A DNA stretch of 9,280 nt from CAZUQP01 sp964484285 (GTDB lineage: Bacteria; Pseudomonadota; Gammaproteobacteria; DSM-16500): the NCBI GenBank assembly GCA_964484285.1, contig CAZAEO010000081.1:1-9280 (forward strand), given 5' to 3'. Below are positions 4,621 through 9,280 of this stretch, piece by piece (position 1 is the stretch's first letter; each line of letters opens with the position of its first letter). The position numbers and the translations under genes are program-made. The notes beneath the pieces were generated by a model. The model saw nothing but the letters and a program-made list of their open reading frames with translations. It made no database searches and had not been told where the DNA came from.

Positions 4621-6529
4621 TATTTACGGAACCCATGTAGTCGGTTGCTTGCCCTGTTTTTACTAATTTTTTCAGTTCACGATACACAGCACTGGAATCG
4701 TATCTGCCTTCAAAATGTCTCACGAGCTCTCTTTTTTTGATTGGGTTGCTGCAAGCATTCAAGTATTCAATAATAGCTCCTCCAACTTCGCTCAAGCGTT
4801 TGTTGGTATTTTTTGGTGGTGCATCAGCAGGTGCAACAACACAGCTTGTTGCGGGAGATTTCCACTTGGTCAAACCAAGACTTACTGTCTCTAATCGAAA
4901 ACCAATCCGAACACCTTTAGTATCTAAGTCACGTTGTTTTGTAATTTCGGCACATCGACCAGCAGGTGAATCAGTTACTTCAATTTCAGTATCAACAGCA
5001 GCACGCACACCACTCCAGCCTCGAGCACCAGCAGCCGCATTTTTTCCGCTATGATGAATAAGCATAAAATGTGCATCGCATTCATTACGAATACAATCGA
5101 AATGACGAATTACCAAACTCATATCTTGTCCAGCACTCTCATTAGCACCTGCACTTAAACGCGCAAGAGTATCGCCAATAATAAGTCGTACTTTTTGGCC
5201 GCGTTTTTTTTCCAATAATCGCACTAACTTTATTATTGCATTCGTGTCTGCATCATTATCAAACAAATTAATTGGACTTTGCACAATAGCAAAATTAGTA
5301 ATTCGAACATTATGATGTTTTTGATAAGCTTGTAATCGCCTTTTCACAGAAGCGGGAGATTCAGCAGCAAGATAAATTATAAGGCCAGCTTCTGTTTTTC
5401 TTCCAATCCACTCTACGCCCCGTGCTATTGCGCAGGCTAGGTCAATTACGAAAAAAGTCTTTCCGCTGTTCGAATCACCATAAAGAATGCTTCCATCGCC
5501 GGCAGTCAGTACACCCTCCACTAATTCATCGGGTGGCGTGAAGTCATCCGCAAGTTCGTCTGCAAATACAACGCTTAATGGCATTTCCACTACAGGGTTC
5601 GCCAAAAGTTCACGTAATGCATTTTCTCCGTGTTCCAGTAGATAATCATTTACATCATCGTTAGAAGAGAATTGAGAGGGCATTGCTACCCATTCCCCAT
5701 TAATAGCAGTAGCAATCTCAGCAGCTTGTTCTTCTTTCCCACGATCAGGTACTACCATGAGATGTGCTGCGGGATATTTTGCACGCAATACTTTCGCTAC
5801 AGTCATCATGCGACCAGCACCAAAGCAAACTACGGCACATTGTTTTGAGACTTCGTTAACTGCCCACGCTTGTCCAAGACCTTCGCAGATATAGATATTG
5901 TCTGTGATTGTGCCTACAACAAAATAACCATCATTGAGTTGTGTGCCAGGAAGATTCAATTTTTTCCCTCCTTTGGGCGGAAAAAATTGAATAGTTTGAA
6001 GCTCATCATTTTTCCAACATGGAACCGCTAGATAATCTGTTACATCTTTTCCGTTAATTAATAGCGGTGGCGCAGTAGAAGGGTAATATCGTAAACCATC
6101 AGTCTTACCGTTCTTTTGAAAAATATATCCATGAGTAGCTTGAACAGGTAAGCATCGTTCCCAAATTTTAAATGCATATAGCTTTGCATTTTCATTATAA
6201 AATTTTTGAGAGCTGGTTTCTTTTTTGCGATTAATTCTGCTGCTATTTCTGAGGTTAGTATGTTTCTTCTCTGGATCTTGCCAGCCCTGAGCACGTGCTA
6301 GACTAAAAAGAGTTGCTGCTGTTATTCCTCCCGATTTATCAAATGATTTCCAGGCATTTTTACAATCTTTCTCTCCTGCATAATTGCCAGCATTTTGGCT
6401 CCAACTCTGGAATTCATCGAATTCTATGCCAGCAGATTTTGCAGCCATACCTATGCGTATCCATTCTTCGCGAGAGCATCCGGAATTAAGGCAATGAAGT
6501 GCAGAACATGCGCGCTCAATTTCATTCAT
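4595..6529 (-). CDS. Replication protein: PriCT-2/Toprim-like plus RecA-fold ATPase (primase-helicase)
   Basis: The 644-residue product has the order of many phage, plasmid and satellite replication proteins. Residues about 1-85 form a PriCT-2-like domain (REEWIRIGMAAKSAG, SGGITAATLFSLARAQGW). Residues about 110-310 resemble the primase Toprim_3 region with YICEG (Glu216) and VVPDRGKEE (Asp262). Residues about 335-550 are a RecA/AAA_25-type ATPase with Walker A GDSNSGKT (351-358), Walker B LIIGDT (449-454) and LIHHSGK (490-496). The tail (about 578-640) reads as a winged helix (KKRELVRHFEGRYDSSAVYRELKKL). It likely primes and unwinds element DNA, perhaps also recognising the origin. The expected Toprim DxD is PDRG here, so primase activity is less certain than helicase activity. 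GGAGG six bases upstream supports the ATG at 6529; a second ATG four bases further is out of frame. The 3' end carries the candidate origin. Confidence 0.85.
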   Translation of the reverse strand: MNEIERACSALHCLNSGCSREEWIRIGMAAKSAGIEFDEFQSWSQNAGNYAGEKDCKNAWKSFDKSGGITAATLFSLARAQGWQDPEKKHTNLRNSSRINRKKETSSQKFYNENAKLYAFKIWERCLPVQATHGYIFQKNGKTDGLRYYPSTAPPLLINGKDVTDYLAVPCWKNDELQTIQFFPPKGGKKLNLPGTQLNDGYFVVGTITDNIYICEGLGQAWAVNEVSKQCAVVCFGAGRMMTVAKVLRAKYPAAHLMVVPDRGKEEQAAEIATAINGEWVAMPSQFSSNDDVNDYLLEHGENALRELLANPVVEMPLSVVFADELADDFTPPDELVEGVLTAGDGSILYGDSNSGKTFFVIDLACAIARGVEWIGRKTEAGLIIYLAAESPASVKRRLQAYQKHHNVRITNFAIVQSPINLFDNDADTNAIIKLVRLLEKKRGQKVRLIIGDTLARLSAGANESAGQDMSLVIRHFDCIRNECDAHFMLIHHSGKNAAAGARGWSGVRAAVDTEIEVTDSPAGRCAEITKQRDLDTKGVRIGFRLETVSLGLTKWKSPATSCVVAPADAPPKNTNKRLSEVGGAIIEYLNACSNPIKKRELVRHFEGRYDSSAVYRELKKLVKTGQATDYMGSVNILVRTGAN

Positions 6530-6578
6530 TGGAATCCTCCGATGAATGATGATTGAATATCAAGTATATTTAGAAGCG

Positions 6579-6848
6579 TCACAATAATTCGCTCCTTATA
6601 TTTTCTATATTTAAAATGAATGCCCTAATAAGCTCTTTGCTTGATTGTTGTTGGCAATAGCAATCTTGAATTAACTGGATAGTTAATGACTGTAATGCTT
6701 TAAAGGTCTTGGAGTAATAATGCGGATTAGCTAGATAAGGTGTTAGGTATCCATTATTATTGCTACTGCTAATTTTTGTTTTAGTTCCCTTGAATCGCTG
6801 ACTTGTCCTCAGCGGTTTGAGAGACACATCCTTGTGCCTTGATGTCAT
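6579..6848 (-). CDS. Small hypothetical protein between the AlpA-like gene and rep
   Basis: The 89-residue product has a basic, Ser/Thr/Asn-rich first half (TSRHKDVSLKPLRTSQRFKGTKTK), then a helical second half containing CYCQQQSSKELIRAFILNIENIRSELL. No family is recognised. Its ATG follows the TAA of the AlpA-like gene after a single base. The ribosome binding site GGGAGA lies inside the end of that gene, so the two are translationally coupled. It ends 49 bp before the rep start. Its place in the excision/replication operon suggests a small element-specific DNA-binding or accessory replication factor, as basic small proteins often are in such operons, but there is no motif evidence. Confidence 0.65.
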   Translation of the reverse strand: MTSRHKDVSLKPLRTSQRFKGTKTKISSSNNNGYLTPYLANPHYYSKTFKALQSLTIQLIQDCYCQQQSSKELIRAFILNIENIRSELL

Positions 6849-6849
6849 T

Positions 6850-7047
6850 TTATTTTTCTCCCGCGATCTGTTGCTCCATTTGTTTTCGCCACTCTTTTGC
6901 GGAATCTTCAGTAATTAGTACCCGAGTTCCTACCCGCATCATTTTAGGTGCCAGCTTCAGTTTTTTTAACTTATAAAAAAGACTGCGACTTATTTTGTGG
7001 TGGTAACAAAAATCAGGGATATCGTAGGTGATAGTATGCGCTGTCAT
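6850..7047 (-). CDS. AlpA/excisionase-like helix-turn-helix protein
   Basis: The product is 65 residues with a MerR-like winged HTH as in AlpA and Xis proteins: FCYHHKISRSLFYKLKKLKLAPKMMRVGTRVLITEDSAKEWRKQME. Residues about 12-30 form the HTH, then a wing containing the conserved RVGTRVLI, and SAKEWRKQME is the last helix. AlpA-type proteins control integrase expression or act directly in excision in P4-like prophages and satellites. I place the start at 7047, not at the in-frame ATG at 7080, because a perfect AGGAGG stands seven bases before the 7047 ATG, inside the would-be N-terminal extension. No Shine-Dalgarno supports 7080. The next gene begins one base after the stop. An inverted repeat around the leader suggests autoregulation. 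Confidence 0.8.
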   Translation of the reverse strand: MTAHTITYDIPDFCYHHKISRSLFYKLKKLKLAPKMMRVGTRVLITEDSAKEWRKQMEQQIAGEK

Positions 7048-7060
7048 TTCTTTTTGCCTC

Positions 7061-7096
7061 CTATAGTCATGAAAAGACATTAAGAGACTACTATAG
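7061..7096. promoter_or_regulatory. Inverted CTATAGT/ACTATAG sites flanking the AlpA-like gene leader
   Basis: CTATAGT (7061-7067) and ACTATAG (7090-7096) form a perfect 7-bp inverted repeat with a 22-bp spacer. On the minus strand the upstream arm contains TATAGT, a good -10 box, although no convincing -35 lies before it. The downstream arm abuts the AGGAGG of the 7047 start. A protein bound to both arms would cover promoter and ribosome binding site, so autorepression by the AlpA-like protein is plausible but inferred. Confidence 0.4.
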
Positions 7097-7124
7097 AAAA
7101 AATTTGATTCCCATTTGGGGCGGT

Positions 7125-7144
7125 CGGCGCAGCGCGCTACGCCG
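7125..7144. terminator. Strong GC-rich hairpin overlapping the stop of the 246-residue gene
   Basis: The 20-base palindrome starts with CGGCG and ends with CGCCG. It pairs over eight positions, with one wobble or mismatch, around a 4-base loop, and stands out in an AT-rich surrounding. It includes the TAG (7137-7139) of the 246-residue gene. On the plus strand it is followed by ATTTATTTTTTTT, the usual form of an intrinsic terminator for plus-strand transcription. On the minus strand the next T-run comes only about 20 bases later, after a small CCC-AAAT-GGG stem. It may therefore stop antisense transcripts, or partly separate the int and alpA units. Confidence 0.45.
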
Positions 7145-7877
7145 ATTTATTTTTTTTGAGAGATGTTTTTACGGCAGAAACCATTTTCTTGAGATTCAAT
7201 TTTGTTATGGTTTGTATGAGTCTTTCCTGTTTCCTGATTGTTGCCCAAAGTTCTATTTTTTCATCTATTTCTTTTAAAAAATAATTGCCATCTATTTTTC
7301 TTAAATCATTTATAACGGCTACGTAACTTTTGCTTATATTTTTATTAAGAAACAATTCTATTAACTTTCTAATAGGTTTTTTTCTCGATGCTTGAGCGTT
7401 TTTTCTGTTTTGTTCAGACAAGATTGATTTCTTGATGTTTTTCAAACCATCAGCGGTATTATGTGAATTTATAAGAGGGGAATACGCATCTAAGACCATT
7501 CTAATATTTTGACCTGCTGAATTTTTTAATATAAATGCCGCTAAATACACTTCCGATGCTTTAACTTTCTGAATTTTGGCTAATGCAATATTTTGGAATT
7601 TATCTACCCATTTTTCCTTAAAATTGTTGTATTGGTCGCACATCATTATTAGTTGGTCTTGCAATATAATAATCGGATTAGTCAGGGCGGATTTTTTGCC
7701 TGTTTTTTGCAGGAAATCTTTAATAAGAGCATTGAGTTCTTTCCATAATTCTCTCACATCATGTTCCGTCCATCCCTCAAAATACATTCTTGCTAATTGA
7801 ATAGCGCCAAGAATGCGATGCTCTTTAGAGGTTGGTGATGTTTCCCCTAATAACCAACTTTGTTTAAGTCTTTTCAT
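7137..7877 (-). CDS. Hypothetical protein co-transcribed with the integrase
   Basis: The 246-residue product is predicted almost wholly helical and soluble, with no signal peptide or membrane segment. It is Lys-rich, ending in the basic tail MVSAVKTSLKKNKSA. The N-terminal third contains ILGAIQLARMYFEGWTEHDVRELWKELNALIKDFL. A middle Lys/Arg cluster, SEQNRKNAQASRKKPIRK, could contact nucleic acid. No family is recognised. It starts 17 bp after the integrase stop, with AAGG eight bases before the ATG, so it belongs to the integrase transcript. Its GC content looks lower than that of the integrase or rep genes, suggesting a different origin. A position between int and alpA in mobile elements is often taken by regulators, recombination directionality helpers or cargo defence genes; none of these can be favoured here. 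Confidence 0.7.
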   Translation of the reverse strand: MKRLKQSWLLGETSPTSKEHRILGAIQLARMYFEGWTEHDVRELWKELNALIKDFLQKTGKKSALTNPIIILQDQLIMMCDQYNNFKEKWVDKFQNIALAKIQKVKASEVYLAAFILKNSAGQNIRMVLDAYSPLINSHNTADGLKNIKKSILSEQNRKNAQASRKKPIRKLIELFLNKNISKSYVAVINDLRKIDGNYFLKEIDEKIELWATIRKQERLIQTITKLNLKKMVSAVKTSLKKNKSA

Positions 7878-7894
7878 TCAATAACCTTTTTTTA

Positions 7895-9196
7895 TTAAGC
7901 AGTGGCGCGTTTTGTAATTTTAGTAATATTGGTTTGTTTCGTTTCGCCAAAATTTGGTAAGTGCTCTTTAATTACATCTGCAATGTATGATGGCATCAAA
8001 TGCGCATAATGTTTGTGGGTGACGCGAGTGTCAGAATGACCCAGGACGGCAGCGATTACCTGCAATGGTACTCCGCGCATTGCTAAAGCACTGCCGTAGG
8101 TGTGTCTTAAGATGTGAAAATTTATTGTTGGTTTGATTTTAGCTACTCTGCACGCTGCTTCTAATGGCCTTACTTGGTAGTTCTTTTTCCATGCCTTGCC
8201 ATCAGAGCGAACAAACAGGAAGTCTTGAGAAGCTTTTCCAGTGATTAACTGTTCAAAGAAATTAATACCTTCTTTGTTTAAAGGAATATGTCGGGGTTTG
8301 CCGCTTTTACTTTGATTAATGAACACGGTGTTGTTGTCTGCGCTGTAATCACTAACTTTGAGAGAGGTTAATTCACCATAGCGAGCGCCAGTAAGTAGGG
8401 CGCCACGTATTAACAATCTGAAATTTTCATCACAAGCATTTATTAATCGGGTAGTTTCTTCTTCGGAAAGAAAACGTATTTTTGGTTCTGATACGTTTTT
8501 AAAGGGCTTTAGTTTTTGCCATGCTTCGTTAGATTCTACGCGGTTAGTGTGAAATGCGTGGTTTAAGATGGCTTTGAGAACAGTAATGATTCTGTTTGCC
8601 GTCGCTCGTCTCCGGCGCTGATATTCGGGGTCATTGCTGTTATCAGCAACGTATTGTTGTTCTTGTTTTAATTTCTTACTAGAGCGAGCACGCTTCTCAG
8701 TGGTTGCTAGCTTGTTTTTCCAAGCGCTTAATTGCTTGAAGGTAAGCGCTGAAACAAGCTTTTCGCCAAATAAAGGTAAAATATGTGCATTGATTTGTGT
8801 CTCGGTGGCGTAATAGGATTTTTTCCCATTCGCCTTAAAATCGGCGAGATAGTCAGTAATAGCACTTGTAACGGTATAGGGTTTGTTATCTTCTAGGTCA
8901 TCGCTGCGATATAGTTTGCTTGCAAATTTACGAGCTTGGTCTTGAGCTTGAGAAAAACTTAAGACGGATTTGCCATTAGCTTCGGTATAGTCATCAGCTT
9001 GAGCTAGGGCGCTTTTTACATATCTCTTGTTATCTGCGCTGCGTACTCGCGCATGCCACATTCCGCCTCTGTTGCCACGATAGTATCCCAAATGGACGCC
9101 TTCACTGATTAACCGCCAGTATGGTTCCTGTCGCATTTTTAAACGTAGTCGTGCTTCGCGTGATTCAAGTCGAGAATCTCTAACAAGTCGTGCCAT
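7895..9196 (-). CDS. int: Tyrosine recombinase (site-specific integrase)
   Basis: The 433-residue product has an N-terminal arm-binding-like region (about 1-100, Arg-rich at the start, with GYYRGNRGGMWHARVR) and a SAM-like core-binding domain (about 108-225, AITDYLADFKANGKKSYYATETQINAHILPLFG). The catalytic domain (about 238-410) carries the full set of active-site residues: Arg272 in TGARYGEL, Lys297 in SKSGKPRHIPL, His361 and Arg364 in HILRH, His387 in LGHSD and the nucleophile Tyr397 in HKHYAHL. It would catalyse integration and excision of the element at an attachment site. The length is normal for phage and island integrases. AAGGGG upstream of the ATG fixes the start at 9196; Met21 has no ribosome binding site. 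It is the first gene of the minus-strand run. No attachment site or tRNA is recognisable in the 84 bases upstream. Confidence 0.95.
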   Translation of the reverse strand: MARLVRDSRLESREARLRLKMRQEPYWRLISEGVHLGYYRGNRGGMWHARVRSADNKRYVKSALAQADDYTEANGKSVLSFSQAQDQARKFASKLYRSDDLEDNKPYTVTSAITDYLADFKANGKKSYYATETQINAHILPLFGEKLVSALTFKQLSAWKNKLATTEKRARSSKKLKQEQQYVADNSNDPEYQRRRRATANRIITVLKAILNHAFHTNRVESNEAWQKLKPFKNVSEPKIRFLSEEETTRLINACDENFRLLIRGALLTGARYGELTSLKVSDYSADNNTVFINQSKSGKPRHIPLNKEGINFFEQLITGKASQDFLFVRSDGKAWKKNYQVRPLEAACRVAKIKPTINFHILRHTYGSALAMRGVPLQVIAAVLGHSDTRVTHKHYAHLMPSYIADVIKEHLPNFGETKQTNITKITKRATA

Positions 9197-9214
9197 AAAC
9201 GCCCCTTAATAAAC

Positions 9215-9247
9215 ATCGGTAATTTATCGGTAATATACCGGTGCGAA
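9215..9247. repeat. Helically phased A(T/C)CGGT boxes in the integrase control region
   Basis: ATCGGTAAT occurs at 9215-9223 and again at 9226-9234, and a third related box, ACCGGTGCG, starts at 9237. All three are spaced exactly 11 bp, about one DNA turn, so a protein would meet them on the same face. They overlap the -10 box and the transcript leader of int. The third box is part of ACCGGTGCGAA, the reverse complement of a word in the candidate origin at 4599-4609. They may be sites for an element repressor, AlpA or the integrase itself. Confidence 0.55.
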
Positions 9248-9260
9248 CTCCCATGTGCAA
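9232..9260 (-). promoter_or_regulatory. Integrase promoter
   Basis: On the minus strand TTGCAC (9260-9255) and TATATT (9237-9232) are separated by exactly 17 bp, giving four and five matches to the sigma70 consensus. Transcription would begin about 25-30 bases before the int ATG. The spacer contains TTCGCACCGGT and the region just downstream holds the phased CGGT boxes, so a bound protein would occlude the polymerase. Confidence 0.6.
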
Positions 9261-9280
9261 TAGGGTACTGTAATGCACTG

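Noticed and set aside
4737..5054. Plus-strand open frame within rep
   Set aside because: It is antisense to the conserved C-terminal part of the ATPase and has no independent coding evidence.
6058..6294. Second minus-strand frame inside rep
   Set aside because: It overlaps the rep frame fully in a region with recognisable rep sequence and has no ribosome binding site of its own.
7576..7800. Plus-strand open frame opposite the 246-residue gene
   Set aside because: It is antisense to an operon gene, with no start signal or motif.
9197..9280. A tRNA 3' end or attachment core upstream of int
   Set aside because: GGTGCGAACTCCC looks faintly like a T-arm, but no matching stems or full tRNA are present, and the bases are better explained by the int promoter and its repeat boxes.
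1..9280. CRISPR array, retron, insertion sequence or rRNA genes
   Set aside because: No regularly spaced repeats, reverse transcriptase, transposase or rRNA-like sequence was seen anywhere in the window.

Overview
This is a low-GC bacterial sequence, probably from a gammaproteobacterium. The clues are Sel1/LysM lipoprotein content, AGGAGG-type ribosome binding sites and AT-rich codon use; a Legionellales-like host is only a guess. The right two thirds (about 3800-9280) looks like one end of an integrative element of phage-satellite or integrative-plasmid type. The left third carries cell-envelope and nuclease genes that may be element cargo or host chromosome. No left element boundary or attachment site can be identified.

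Layout. A truncated HNH-endonuclease gene (1-648, +) converges on a two-gene minus-strand operon: a Sel1-repeat lipoprotein with a C-terminal LysM domain (1353-2723) and a membrane-anchored protein (675-1343). Next come a minus-strand XRE/Cro-type regulator (2863-3168), a palindrome-rich divergent control region (3169-3351), and two small plus-strand genes: an 80-residue Sec-exported protein (3352-3594) and a 55-residue two-helix membrane protein (3605-3772). From 9196 down to 3806 all genes are on the minus strand: tyrosine integrase, unknown 246-residue protein, AlpA/excisionase-like HTH protein, unknown 89-residue protein, a large replication protein (PriCT-2-like, Toprim-like, RecA-like ATPase, winged-helix tail), a DUF5681 protein and an unknown 67-residue protein.

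How the parts may work together. The order int - alpA - rep - small phage-type genes resembles P4-like or PICI-like satellites: the integrase and AlpA would govern integration and excision, and the replication protein would drive element replication. The 3' end of rep and the 150-bp gap after it carry repeated TTAGTGC/GCACTAA boxes and hairpins, a good candidate for the replication origin. An 11-bp word in that region (TTCGCACCGGT) recurs in inverse orientation inside the integrase promoter (TTGCAC-N17-TATATT). There it continues an exactly 11-bp-phased array of A(T/C)CGGT boxes, suggesting that one element protein may act on both origin and int promoter. No capsid, terminase large subunit, tRNA, IS or CRISPR is visible. 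Functions of five of the small or medium proteins remain unassigned.
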